A DNA stretch of 56,474 bases from an uncultured Bacteroidia bacterium (GTDB taxonomy: Bacteria; Bacteroidota; Bacteroidia; Bacteroidales; UBA932): assembly GCA_902790635.1 (NCBI GenBank), contig CADASN010000012.1, positions 1 to 56,474 on the forward strand, read 5' to 3'. The translations under genes and the position numbers were made by a program. Each line of letters opens with the position of its first letter. Position 1 is the stretch's first letter. The notes below the pieces were generated by a model. That model had not been told where the DNA came from. It saw only the letters and a list, made by a program, of their open reading frames with translations, and did not search any database. Of the stretch, positions 26,784 to 35,358 are shown in pieces.

Positions 26784-28214
26784 TTGCCCGTGTTTGAAGA
26801 CTTCCGTTTACGCGTATTTGTCAAAGTGGCCGGGACCGGCAGCTTCACCGCTGCTGCCCGGTCACTTGGCGTTAGCCAACCCGCTGTCAGCCAGCATATT
26901 GCAGAACTTGAGAAATTCGCCGGCGGCCGCCTCTTCGAGCGCAGTCGCGGCCAGGTACAACTCACCGCCCGCGGCGAAGCCTTTCTCGCCCAGGCGCAAC
27001 GCATCCTGGATGGTTATCATGAACTCGACCTGGCCTTCCACGCCCCCGAGACCATCCTGATCCGGGATGTGCTGCACGAGGGCCGCAAGACCTGCATCCT
27101 CATCCGCCAGGGCCGTTTCGTCGATCTCGACGCCCCGGCGGACACTCCGGCGGACCGTATCCTCGACGGCGCCGGCACGGCCATCCTGCCCTCCTTCTAC
27201 AACACCCACACCCACGCCGCAATGACCCTGCTGCGCGGCTATGCCGACGACCTGCCCCTGCAGGAATGGCTCCAGGACCACATCTGGCCCGCGGAGGGAA
27301 AGATGGAACCCGAGGACATCCGGCGCGGCAACGAACTGGCCATCCGGGAGATGGCCGCCTCCGGGACGACCTTTTTCTCGGACATGTACTTCGATTTCGA
27401 GGAATGCATTGCCGCCGTGGAAGCCTCCGGCATGCGCGCGGCCATCGGCATCACGGTGATGGACAACCACCCCAAATCCCATTTCGAGGACATCCGGGAC
27501 TACATCAAGAACTGGAAGGACCCCACCGGCGGCCGCATCCAGCTCGTGATGGCCCCCCACTCCATCTACACCGTCAGCGCCGAGCGGCTGCGGCGCTGCG
27601 CCAATTTCGCCCGGCACAACGGGCTGCTGCTCCACATCCACCTCTCCGAGACGCGCCGCGAAGTCGAGGACTGCATCCGCGCGCACGGCACCACGCCGGT
27701 GCGCTACCTGGACAAGCTGGGCTTCCTCGGGCAGGACGTGATCGCGGCCCATTGCGTCCACGTGGACGCCGAAGAGTGGAAGATCCTCGCGAAGCGGGGC
27801 GTGACCGTCTCGCATTGCCCCTGCTCCAACCTCAAGCTGGGCAGCGGCCGCTTCCCCTATGAGCTGGCCCTCGAATCCGGCTGCCGCATCACCCTGGGCA
27901 CGGACGGAGCCTCGTCCAGCAATTGCCTGGACCTGCGGGAAGCGATGAAATTCGCGGCCCTGGTGGCCAAGATGCAGGGCGACACGACCCTGCTCCCGGC
28001 AGAAGAGGTCTTCCGCTGGGCCACGAAGAACGGTGCCGAATTCTTCGGCATCGATGCCGGGGAGATCGCCGTCGGCAAGGAGGCGGACGCCGTGCTGGTC
28101 GAACTCGGCGAGGCGCGCATGCAGCCCCTGCACCACTTAATCTCCAACTGGGTTTATTCGGCCGACAGCTCGGTAATCCGATATACGATATGTGCCGGAT
28201 CAGTTCTCCAATGA
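26784..28214 (+). CDS. Fusion of a LysR-type winged helix-turn-helix with an MTA/SAH deaminase-type amidohydrolase
   Basis: A single open frame of 476 residues, with TTG 26784 or GTG 26790 as start. Residues about 3-70 are a LysR-type DNA-binding domain: FVKVAGTGSFTAAARSLGVS then QPAVSQHIAELEK and GRLFERSRGQVQLTARGE. From about residue 88 an amidohydrolase of the MtaD/SsnA/TrzA type follows: THTHAAMTLLRGYADDLPL (metal ligands His142, His144), HIHLSE (His286), AAHCVH (His323) and LGTDGAS (Asp374). These spacings fit 5'-methylthioadenosine/S-adenosylhomocysteine deaminase. The usual LysR effector domain is absent; the enzyme takes its place. The C terminus stops shortly after CAGSVLQ, somewhat earlier than in typical family members. 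Guanine deaminase or another aminohydrolase is possible. The next gene converges 13 nt away. Confidence 0.85.
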   Translation: MPVFEDFRLRVFVKVAGTGSFTAAARSLGVSQPAVSQHIAELEKFAGGRLFERSRGQVQLTARGEAFLAQAQRILDGYHELDLAFHAPETILIRDVLHEGRKTCILIRQGRFVDLDAPADTPADRILDGAGTAILPSFYNTHTHAAMTLLRGYADDLPLQEWLQDHIWPAEGKMEPEDIRRGNELAIREMAASGTTFFSDMYFDFEECIAAVEASGMRAAIGITVMDNHPKSHFEDIRDYIKNWKDPTGGRIQLVMAPHSIYTVSAERLRRCANFARHNGLLLHIHLSETRREVEDCIRAHGTTPVRYLDKLGFLGQDVIAAHCVHVDAEEWKILAKRGVTVSHCPCSNLKLGSGRFPYELALESGCRITLGTDGASSSNCLDLREAMKFAALVAKMQGDTTLLPAEEVFRWATKNGAEFFGIDAGEIAVGKEADAVLVELGEARMQPLHHLISNWVYSADSSVIRYTICAGSVLQ

Positions 28215-28227
28215 CGAGGGTATAGCG

Positions 28228-29178
28228 CTATTTGAGGCGGGCGGCGAGCCAGCGTTCGAGCGTCTGCGAGAAGTTGGCGCGCTGGTCGCCCAGCGCATCG
28301 CGCCCGGTCGTCTCCACCGTCCCGAAGCCCCAGCCGTGGCCACCGCTCGAGAAGATGTGCAGTTCGCCCGGCACGTGGTAGCGCTGCATCGCGCGGAAAT
28401 AGCGGATGCTGTTCTCCGGCGGCACGGCGCGGTCGTCGGCACTGAGCAGCAGGATCGCCGGCGGCGTCTGCGAGCTCACGCGCGTATCCAGCGACCAGGC
28501 CTCGACCTGTTCGCGCATCACGCGCGGCCCGAGCAGGTTCGCCCGCGTGCCGGCGTGCGTCGTGAACTCTTCCAGCGTGATCACGGGATAGACCAGCACG
28601 GAGAAATCCGGCCGCGTGACCTCGTCCACGAAGAGCGTGGACGCCGAAGCGGCCAGGTGCCCGCCCGCGGAGAAGCCCATCACGCCGATCTGCCACACGC
28701 GCCAGTCAGCTGCGTGGGCGCGGCAAAAGCGGAAAGCGTTCTGCACGTCCCGCAGGGGCACGCCGCTGTGGCCGTTGGGCATCCGGTAGAGCACCACGCA
28801 GGCGGCGATGCCGCGCTTCAGGCACCAGTCAGCCACCAGGGCACCCTCGCCCTCATAGGAGCAATACGAATAGCCGCCGCCCGGGCAGATCACGATCATC
28901 TGGCCGTTGGGCTCCTCCGGCAGGAAGATCTCGAGCCAGGCATCGTCACCGATATTGCCGTAGCGGTGTCCGCCGCGGTCGGTCACCTCGCCCGTCAGTC
29001 CGTTGGACTCGCCCGGGCCGAGGGTCACGACGCGGCCTTCATTCACGAGGCCCACGTCCACGCCCTGCCCCTGCGGGTAGAGACGCACGGTCGCCGTGGG
29101 TTTCGGGAGCTCGAAAGCCGCGGCCGGCAACAAAAAGAGGGCTGCAAGAGCCCCCATTAATAACCTTTTCATATGCAT
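28228..29178 (-). CDS. Secreted alpha/beta-hydrolase esterase (acetylesterase-like)
   Basis: A 316-residue protein if started at ATG 29178, one base after the ferredoxin stop (TAA C ATG), which suggests coupled translation; ATG 29172 is the alternative. A signal peptide (MKRLLMGALAALFLLPAAA) precedes an unusual beta-rich segment of about 50 residues. The hydrolase core has the oxyanion HGGG-like CPGGGYSYC, the nucleophile elbow GFSAGGH, an acid in SADDRAVP and a His in SGGHGWGFG. The family includes acetyl xylan and other carbohydrate esterases, so a role in deacetylating glycans is plausible, but the substrate is unknown. It faces the end of the deaminase fusion gene. Confidence 0.8.
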   Translation of the reverse strand: MHMKRLLMGALAALFLLPAAAFELPKPTATVRLYPQGQGVDVGLVNEGRVVTLGPGESNGLTGEVTDRGGHRYGNIGDDAWLEIFLPEEPNGQMIVICPGGGYSYCSYEGEGALVADWCLKRGIAACVVLYRMPNGHSGVPLRDVQNAFRFCRAHAADWRVWQIGVMGFSAGGHLAASASTLFVDEVTRPDFSVLVYPVITLEEFTTHAGTRANLLGPRVMREQVEAWSLDTRVSSQTPPAILLLSADDRAVPPENSIRYFRAMQRYHVPGELHIFSSGGHGWGFGTVETTGRDALGDQRANFSQTLERWLAARLK

Positions 29179-29179
29179 G

Positions 29180-29353
29180 TTATTCGCCCGGTTCGATGGC
29201 GCCCATCGGGCAGGCGTCAGCGCAGGTGCCGCAGTCAATGCATACGTTGGGGTCGATCGTGTAGACATCGCCCTCCTGGATCGCGCCGGAAGGACATTCA
29301 CCCTGGCAAGTTCCACATGCCACGCAGGTGTCGGGATTAATCTTGTAAGCCAT
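29180..29353 (-). CDS. 2[4Fe-4S] ferredoxin, 57 residues
   Basis: A small acidic protein starting at ATG 29353. Two cluster motifs are intact: Cys10/13/16 with Cys20, and Cys38/41/44 with Cys48, in the crossed pattern of clostridial-type ferredoxins where each last Cys, followed by Pro, completes the other cluster. The length (57) is normal. It would carry low-potential electrons, for example from PFOR, which is encoded 5 kb away. It is the first gene of a two-gene unit with the esterase, an odd pairing that may only reflect shared transcription. Confidence 0.95.
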   Translation of the reverse strand: MAYKINPDTCVACGTCQGECPSGAIQEGDVYTIDPNVCIDCGTCADACPMGAIEPGE

Positions 29354-29403
29354 TATCAGTAGTAATTAGTGTGTGTTCGGTCCGTTATTTGCAATTAGCA
29401 TGA

Positions 29404-29431
29404 CAAAAGTAATCATTTTTTCGTAAATTTG
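29404..29431. promoter_or_regulatory. Divergent promoters for ferredoxin (-) and DUF1573 protein (+)
   Basis: On the minus strand TACTTTTG (29411-29404) fits TAnnTTTG and would drive ferredoxin with a leader of about 45 nt. On the plus strand TAAATTTG (29424-29431) ends 5 nt before the ATG at 29437, so the DUF1573 transcript would be leaderless or nearly so. Neither has a clear TTTG at the right distance. Confidence 0.5.
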
Positions 29432-29436
29432 CAGTT

Positions 29437-29799
29437 ATGAAGACAATTTTGACAATCATGCTTGCTGCATTGCTCGCAGCACCCATCCAGTTTGACAAGA
29501 CCGTGCACGACTTTGGCGAGATCAGCACCAAGGCCGGCAAGCAGACCTGCACCTTTACCGTGACCAACGACAGCGACGAAGCGCTTTCCGTCTTCGCCGT
29601 CGTCCCTTCCTGCGGATGCACCGACGTCGTGTGGCCGCGTGAAGCGATTGCCCCGGGCGCGACCGGCGTGATCACCGCGACCTACTCCAACGACGAAGGC
29701 ACCGGGACCTTCGACAAGACCCTGACGGTTTACACTTCCGCCCAGAAGAAGCCGATCATCCTGCACCTCAAGGGATCCGTCACGAAGAATGCCAAGTAG
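29437..29799 (+). CDS. DUF1573 domain protein
   Basis: A 120-residue exported protein: a short hydrophobic N terminus (MKTILTIMLAALLAAP) followed by one DUF1573 immunoglobulin-like domain (FDKTVHDFGEISTKAGK, then the conserved SCGCTDVVWPREAIAPG block). The family is abundant in Bacteroidota; its function is not established. Its last 11 bases overlap the start of parE, so the two are co-transcribed. Confidence 0.85.
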   Translation: MKTILTIMLAALLAAPIQFDKTVHDFGEISTKAGKQTCTFTVTNDSDEALSVFAVVPSCGCTDVVWPREAIAPGATGVITATYSNDEGTGTFDKTLTVYTSAQKKPIILHLKGSVTKNAK

Positions 29800-31693
29800 C
29801 AACTACACAGACGACAACATACGCACCCTCGAAGGGGTACAGCATGTCCGGATGCGTCCTGGCATGTATATCGGACGCCTGGGCAACGGCAACAACCCGG
29901 GCGACGGTATTTATGTATTGCTGAAGGAGATCATCGACAACTCCGTGGACGAGTATGCGATGGGCTTCGGCAAGCAGATCGTGGTCGACATCGACCCTGA
30001 GAACCACGTCTCCGTGCGGGACTACGGCCGGGGTATTCCCCTGGATTCCGTCGTCAAGGCGGTCAGCATCCTCAACACCGGCGGCAAGTTCGACGACAAG
30101 GTCTTCAAGAAGTCGGTCGGACTCAACGGTGTCGGTACCAAGGCCGTCAATGCCCTGTCCGAAACCTTCTATGTATGCTCCTACCGGGAAGGCGAGAGCT
30201 CCTGGGCGCGCTTCGAGCGCGGCGAACTGAAGGAGAGCGGCAAGGAAGCCGCCCCCAGGGAGAAGAACGGCACCCTCGTGCGCTTCTACCCAGACCCCAT
30301 GATGTTCGGGACCTTCGCCTACAACCTCGACTACGTGGAGACGATGGTCAAGAACTACTCCTACCTCAAGAAGGGCCTCACCCTCGTGCTCAACGGCACT
30401 CCGTACAAATCGGAGAACGGCCTGCTGGACCTCGTGAACGAGAACCTCTCCGAGGAGCCGCTCTATCCGCCCATCCACCTGGAAGGCCCGGACATCGAGA
30501 TCGTACTGAGCCACGGCCGTGACTACGGCGAGAACATCTCCTCCTTCGTCAACGGGCAGAACACCCGCGACGGCGGCACCCATCTCGCCGCCTACCGCGA
30601 AGCCATCGCCAAGACGCTCAAGGAGTTCTTCAAGAAAAACTACGCCCCGGAGGACTGCCGCCAGGGCGTCGTCGGCGCCATCAGCATCCAGATCCAGGAA
30701 CCCAACTTCGAAGGCCAGACCAAGACCAAGCTCGGCTCCAACTACATGTGGGAGAAGCAGACCCACGACGAGCACGGAACCCTCAAACTGGACACCGGTC
30801 CCACCATCCGCTCATACGTCAACTCCTTCGTAGCCACGGAGCTGGACAATTATCTCCGCATCCACAAGGACATCGTCCCCGTGATCGAGGAGAAGATCAA
30901 GGACTCCCAGCGCGAGCGCGAGGAGATCTCCGGCATCCAGAAGAAGACGCGCGAGCGCAACAAGAAGGCCAACGTCTATAACAAGAAGCTCCGCGACTGC
31001 CGTTTCCACTTCAACGACAAGGTCACGGAGAAGACCCAGGAGAACATCGAGAACTCCTCCATCTTCATCACCGAGGGCGACTCCGCAAGCGGTACGATCA
31101 CCAAGGCGCGCAACGCCAACTTCCAGGCTGTCTTCTCGTTGCGCGGCAAGCCGATCAACTGCTACAAGGAGAGCCGCAAGAAAGTGGCGGAGAACGACGA
31201 ACTCAACCTGCTTATCTCGGCCCTCGGCGTCGAGGACGACCTCGAGGACCTGCGCTACAACAACATCATCGTCGCCACCGATGCCGATGACGACGGCATG
31301 CACATCCGCATGCTGGTCCTGACCTTCTTCATGAAGTACTACCCCGACCTGATCCGCCGCGGGCACGTGCACATCCTGCAGACTCCCCTCTTCCGGGTGC
31401 GCAACAAGAAGGAGAACCGCTACTGCTACACGCCCGAGGAGAAGGAAAAGGCCATCAAGGAACTGAAGACCGGCGTGGAGATCACCCGCTTCAAAGGCCT
31501 CGGAGAGATCAGCTCCGACGAATTCGTGCACTTCATCGGCCCCGGGATGCGGCTCGACCTCGTCAAGCTCGCCGAAGAAGAATCCATCGCGGACATCATG
31601 TCCTTCTACATGGGGGACAACACCCTGGAACGCCAGAATTTCATCCGCGCCAACCTCCGCTCCGAAGAAGAACTGGAAGACGTAAATATCTGA
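29789..31693 (+). CDS. parE: DNA topoisomerase IV subunit B (type IIA topoisomerase ATPase/TOPRIM subunit)
   Basis: A 634-residue protein. The GHKL ATP-binding site is shown by EIIDNSVDEY, the GRGIP loop and the lid GLNGVGTKAVNAL. The TOPRIM domain has ITEGDSASG and DADDDGMHIR, and the RFKGLGEIS block follows. Length and features fit the ParE branch of Bacteroidota rather than GyrB. With ParC it would decatenate chromosomes. The start is within the end of the DUF1573 gene, and no parC follows; the next gene, 41 nt on, is an ABC exporter. Confidence 0.9.
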   Translation: MPSSNYTDDNIRTLEGVQHVRMRPGMYIGRLGNGNNPGDGIYVLLKEIIDNSVDEYAMGFGKQIVVDIDPENHVSVRDYGRGIPLDSVVKAVSILNTGGKFDDKVFKKSVGLNGVGTKAVNALSETFYVCSYREGESSWARFERGELKESGKEAAPREKNGTLVRFYPDPMMFGTFAYNLDYVETMVKNYSYLKKGLTLVLNGTPYKSENGLLDLVNENLSEEPLYPPIHLEGPDIEIVLSHGRDYGENISSFVNGQNTRDGGTHLAAYREAIAKTLKEFFKKNYAPEDCRQGVVGAISIQIQEPNFEGQTKTKLGSNYMWEKQTHDEHGTLKLDTGPTIRSYVNSFVATELDNYLRIHKDIVPVIEEKIKDSQREREEISGIQKKTRERNKKANVYNKKLRDCRFHFNDKVTEKTQENIENSSIFITEGDSASGTITKARNANFQAVFSLRGKPINCYKESRKKVAENDELNLLISALGVEDDLEDLRYNNIIVATDADDDGMHIRMLVLTFFMKYYPDLIRRGHVHILQTPLFRVRNKKENRYCYTPEEKEKAIKELKTGVEITRFKGLGEISSDEFVHFIGPGMRLDLVKLAEEESIADIMSFYMGDNTLERQNFIRANLRSEEELEDVNI

Positions 31694-31734
31694 CGACGTT
31701 CCCGCCGGATAGGCCGCTAGCTCCGAAGACACCC

Positions 31735-33546
31735 ATGAACCTGATCAATTTATTCAAGAACATCCGGCCCTTCGTGCGGCCTTACCGCTGGCTGGTGATC
31801 ATCACGCTGATCCTGACGCTCATCGGTTCCCTGATGGCGCAGGTCAACGCCATCGTGCTCGACCGCACCGTGGATGCCATCAACGCGCTGATCGGCACGG
31901 ATTTCTCCTGGAGCCAGGCCGCCCGCATCCTGACGATCATCAGCATCGTGCTGCTGGGCAAGGAGGTCGTCTCCGCGCTGATCACCTTCGCGCAGAACTA
32001 CTACGGCGAGCGCATGCGCATTTTCGTGTCGCGCGATCTCTCGCAGAGCGTCATCGAGAAGGTGCTGACCTTCCGCATGGCCTATTTCAACACGGACGAG
32101 AATGCGACGGGCAAGCTCCAGGCGCGCATCGACCAGGGCGTGAGCAGCCTTTCGCGCACGGTGCAGAATTTCTTCATCGACCTGCTGCCGCTGTTCACGA
32201 GCGCCCTGCTGGCGCTCATCCTCATGTTCGCTGCCAACGTATACGTGGGCCTCGTGGCCCTCGGGATCGTGCCCTTCTACTTCTGGATCACCTACCGGCA
32301 GGCCAAGCGCCTCAAGGGCTGGCGCCGCGAGATGCGTTCGCACCTGGAGACGAAGAGCCAGGGCATCAAGAACATCATCGACTCGATCAACGTCATCAAG
32401 AGCTTCAACCGCGAGCGGATCGAGGGCCAGAAGCAACTGGACATCCAGAACCGCGTGACCGAGAACCAGATGAAGACCCGCCGGGTGGCCTTCTACTACA
32501 ACGGCCTCAAGAGCTTCGTCAAGCAGGTCGGCACGGTCCTGGTCATCATCCTGACGGCCTACCTCGTCCTGAGCGGCTACCCGGGGATGACCATCGGTAA
32601 GATCATGTACCACGTGATGCTGTTCAGCAACGTCATCGCCCCGATCACCCAGCTCCAGCGCATCTTCGACGACGTCAACGACGCGCTGATCTACGCAGAA
32701 GGCTTCTTCGGCATCCTCAATTCCGACCAGGAGGTCGAGCCGTCCGGCCAGTATCGGCCGGAGAAGATCTCCGGCCGATTCGAACTCCGCCACGTGGACT
32801 TCACCTATCCCAACGGCAACCAGGCCCTCTGGGACATCAACATGACCATTGAGCCCGGCAGGATCACGGCGCTGGTGGGCCTGAGCGGTGCGGGCAAGAG
32901 CACCATCGTGAACCTGCTCGACAAGTTCTACGAACCGCAGGTCGGCGAGATCCTGCTCGACGGCGTGGACCTGCGCGAATACGACACGCAGTACCTGCGC
33001 GACCACATCGGCCTGGTCCTGCAGAAGAACCACATCTTCGACGGCACGATCGAGGAGAATATCCGCTACGGGCGGCCCGACGCGAGCTTCGAGGAGGTCG
33101 TGGAGGCAGCCCGCAAGGCCTGCATCTACGACCAGATCGTCGCCTTGCCCAAAGGCTTCGAGAACAAGGCCTCCGACCTGTCCGGCGGCCAGCAGCAGCG
33201 CATCGCCATCGCGCGGATGTTCCTCAAGAACCCGCCCATCATCTTCCTCGATGAGCCCACGGCTTCGCTCGACGCCATCGCCACCGAGCAGATCAAGGCG
33301 AGCATCGACGAGATCAAGAAGAACCGTACCGTGATCATGATCTCCCACTCCATCTCCCAGATCATCGACAGCGACATGATCTACGCCCTGCAGAAAGGCC
33401 GGGTCGAGGAGAGCGGGCATCCGGACGAGGCGTACCGAAAGGGCGGCGTCTATAAAGCGATCATGGACGCTTCGGCTCGCAGCCTCAACATCGAAAAGCT
33501 CGCGCACACGCTGGATTCCAACGGAGACGGTCAATTCTTCGATTGA
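31735..33546 (+). CDS. ABC exporter, fused membrane and ATPase domains
   Basis: A 603-residue protein with six membrane spans in the first 300 residues (type IV ABC exporter fold) and an ATPase domain containing GLSGAGKST (Walker A), LSGGQQQR (signature), IIFLDEPTASLD (Walker B plus D-loop) and the His switch in SHSIS. It probably works as a homodimer and exports lipids, peptides or drugs, in the MsbA/LmrA group. The substrate cannot be read. It likely shares the parE transcript. A second promoter lies after it. Confidence 0.9.
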   Translation: MNLINLFKNIRPFVRPYRWLVIITLILTLIGSLMAQVNAIVLDRTVDAINALIGTDFSWSQAARILTIISIVLLGKEVVSALITFAQNYYGERMRIFVSRDLSQSVIEKVLTFRMAYFNTDENATGKLQARIDQGVSSLSRTVQNFFIDLLPLFTSALLALILMFAANVYVGLVALGIVPFYFWITYRQAKRLKGWRREMRSHLETKSQGIKNIIDSINVIKSFNRERIEGQKQLDIQNRVTENQMKTRRVAFYYNGLKSFVKQVGTVLVIILTAYLVLSGYPGMTIGKIMYHVMLFSNVIAPITQLQRIFDDVNDALIYAEGFFGILNSDQEVEPSGQYRPEKISGRFELRHVDFTYPNGNQALWDINMTIEPGRITALVGLSGAGKSTIVNLLDKFYEPQVGEILLDGVDLREYDTQYLRDHIGLVLQKNHIFDGTIEENIRYGRPDASFEEVVEAARKACIYDQIVALPKGFENKASDLSGGQQQRIAIARMFLKNPPIIFLDEPTASLDAIATEQIKASIDEIKKNRTVIMISHSISQIIDSDMIYALQKGRVEESGHPDEAYRKGGVYKAIMDASARSLNIEKLAHTLDSNGDGQFFD

Positions 33547-33552
33547 TTTTCG

Positions 33553-33560
33553 TATCTTTG
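33553..33560 (+). promoter_or_regulatory. -7 element giving a near-leaderless transcript
   Basis: A perfect TATCTTTG ends only 4 nt before the ATG at 33565. Transcription starting the usual few bases downstream would begin at or next to the start codon. Confidence 0.55.
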
Positions 33561-33564
33561 CTCT

Positions 33565-34881
33565 ATGCGTCGGATCGGAACCATACTCTTCCTGCTGCTT
33601 GCCCTGGCGACCGGCACTGCGCACGCGCAGATCGTCAACCGGCTCAAGGTGGATGACCCCACCTTCCAGCGCTATGCCTGGGGGCGGATGCAGCAGTACA
33701 ACCCGGACAACCTCGTCCTCGCGGACTCCCTCTACACCGTGGGCACGGAGCTCGGCAGCGTCAAGTACCGCTGCCTGGGGCTCTCGCTCGAATTTCCCGT
33801 GCGCTTCGCGCTCGGGGAATACGAACGCATGGACGCCGCCGTCGCGGAGATCAAGGAGATGCTGGAAGCGCGCACGGACACGCGTTCCTTCTATTTCTCC
33901 ACCCTGCACGAGTACTGCCAGTACCTGATCCTGCTGGGCCGCGCCTCCGACGCGATGCTGGAAGCACGCGCCATGGACCGCATCGCCGGCGAAGAGAAGA
34001 GCGCCCTCGGCCACATGTACGCGCACCGCATCGTCGGGCTGATCCAGAGCTACCGGACCAACTCCTACCTGGCCATCCAGAATTTCACCCGCGCCGCCGA
34101 CTACTGCAAGGAGGCGCGCGCGGAGCAGGAACTCCCCAACCTCTTCATCCTCATCGCGCAGGAATACATCAAGATGCGGGATTTCGCGAACGCGGAGGAC
34201 TACTGCCGCCAGGCCGAGGCATACCAGGAGTTCTTCCCTTCCCTGCGGATCAAGACGCAGATGACCCGCGCCTACTTCTACAATGCGCAGAAAGACTGGG
34301 ACGCCTTCTGGCGCACCTACGACGCGCTGGTCACCGATCCGCTGTACAAGATGCAGACCGACAGCGACTCCCGCTACGAGATGGACGTCGCTTACCTGCA
34401 GTCGCGCGGCCTCTTCGAGCAGGCGCTCGCCAAGGCGGACTCCCTCGGCACGGCCCGTGACCGCCACGACAAGAAGCAAAGCATCTACGCGGCCCAGGGA
34501 GCATTCGCGCCGGCATACGGCGAACTGTCCCTCCTGATGTCGGAGAAAGACTCCATCTACATCAAGGTCCAGAACGAAGACATGGCCATCCTCGACGCGG
34601 AGATGAACAACGCCCAGCTCCGCCAGGATGCGGAGCGCCTCAAGAACCAGAACCAGACCACCATCCTGATCGGCTTCATCGTGATGTTTGCCATCGCCTT
34701 CTTCTCCATCCTGATGGCCCAGTGGCAGCTCCGGCAGAACCTCGACGAGATGAAGAACAAGAACAACCAGATCCTCATCGCGCGCCGTGCCTACCAGAAG
34801 GCCCTGGATGCCAAGGAAGCCGAGAACTCGATGAAAGTCAAGATCCTCCAGAACCGCAAGTCCAATACATTCAAATTATGA
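33565..34881 (+). CDS. TPR sensor-like membrane protein truncated at the histidine-kinase H-box
   Basis: A 438-residue protein with a signal peptide (cleavage near Ala22), helical tetratricopeptide-like repeats through about residue 340, a transmembrane segment (about 370-390, LIGFIVMFAIAFFSILMAQW) and a cytoplasmic coiled coil. This is the layout of the periplasmic-TPR histidine kinases common in Bacteroidota, such as the one at 35788-37737. Here the protein ends KVKILQNRKSNTFKL, where a kinase would read FLQNMSHEIRTPL; the match stops at LQN and no kinase domain follows in any frame. It may work as a kinase-free sensor or be a remnant. The stop overlaps the next gene (ATGA). Confidence 0.7.
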   Translation: MRRIGTILFLLLALATGTAHAQIVNRLKVDDPTFQRYAWGRMQQYNPDNLVLADSLYTVGTELGSVKYRCLGLSLEFPVRFALGEYERMDAAVAEIKEMLEARTDTRSFYFSTLHEYCQYLILLGRASDAMLEARAMDRIAGEEKSALGHMYAHRIVGLIQSYRTNSYLAIQNFTRAADYCKEARAEQELPNLFILIAQEYIKMRDFANAEDYCRQAEAYQEFFPSLRIKTQMTRAYFYNAQKDWDAFWRTYDALVTDPLYKMQTDSDSRYEMDVAYLQSRGLFEQALAKADSLGTARDRHDKKQSIYAAQGAFAPAYGELSLLMSEKDSIYIKVQNEDMAILDAEMNNAQLRQDAERLKNQNQTTILIGFIVMFAIAFFSILMAQWQLRQNLDEMKNKNNQILIARRAYQKALDAKEAENSMKVKILQNRKSNTFKL

Positions 34882-35303
34882 ACAAGCTCAAGTCCATCTT
34901 CCGTTACCACAAGAACGAACTCATCGCCCTGCTGCTCTTCTTCGTCGGCGGGACCCTGGGCATGCTCGGACTCATCCAGCGCGTACCCCTGGTCCTGGGC
35001 ATCCTGGGCATCGTCATCCTGGCTTCGGGCCTGTTCTTTTTCTGCCTGAGCTATTCGTCCGAGCGGGTGTACAAGGAGTACTACAAGGACAGTTATGAGA
35101 TCGAGCACGAGACCATCGAGGACGAGATCCGCAAGTCCATGGTCTATCACCGGTACCAGGAGGCCGTGATCAACCGCTACGAATCCGCCTGCCGCGACCT
35201 CGGGCTGAGCGAGGAGCAGAAGGACTGGCTGCTCACCCTGCTGATGGACGAGAAGAACAAGGTGGATGAGGAGCTAAAGGCTCAGGGCGGAGGGCACATT
35301 TAA
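34878..35303 (+). CDS. Small two-span membrane protein of unknown function
   Basis: A 141-residue protein started at ATG 34878, inside the stop codon of the TPR protein (ATGA overlap), which marks translational coupling. Residues about 13-33 and 39-58 are two hydrophobic helices (LIALLLFFVGGTLGMLGLIQ and LVLGILGIVILASGLFFFCL). The remainder is a charged, helical cytoplasmic tail with many Glu, Arg and Tyr. No family is recognised. Coupling suggests that it partners the truncated sensor. Confidence 0.65.
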   Translation: MNKLKSIFRYHKNELIALLLFFVGGTLGMLGLIQRVPLVLGILGIVILASGLFFFCLSYSSERVYKEYYKDSYEIEHETIEDEIRKSMVYHRYQEAVINRYESACRDLGLSEEQKDWLLTLLMDEKNKVDEELKAQGGGHI

Positions 35304-35358
35304 CTCCCCCGGTCGCTGCGCTCCGAGGCAAGCCTGGCAGCGTACCTGATTCATTGAA

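Noticed and set aside
26760-26784. An SAH-type riboswitch before the deaminase fusion
   Set aside because: Only 16 nt lie between the -7 box and the first start codon, too little for any known riboswitch.
28154-28214. A C-terminal frameshift in the deaminase fusion
   Set aside because: The chain ends earlier than usual, but the final YTICAGSVLQ still aligns with the conserved closing strand, so a short natural end is as likely as a break.
31750-34479. A 909-residue minus-strand frame across the ABC exporter and TPR gene
   Set aside because: It spans two real genes and their promoter, and its residues are biased as in the other shadows.
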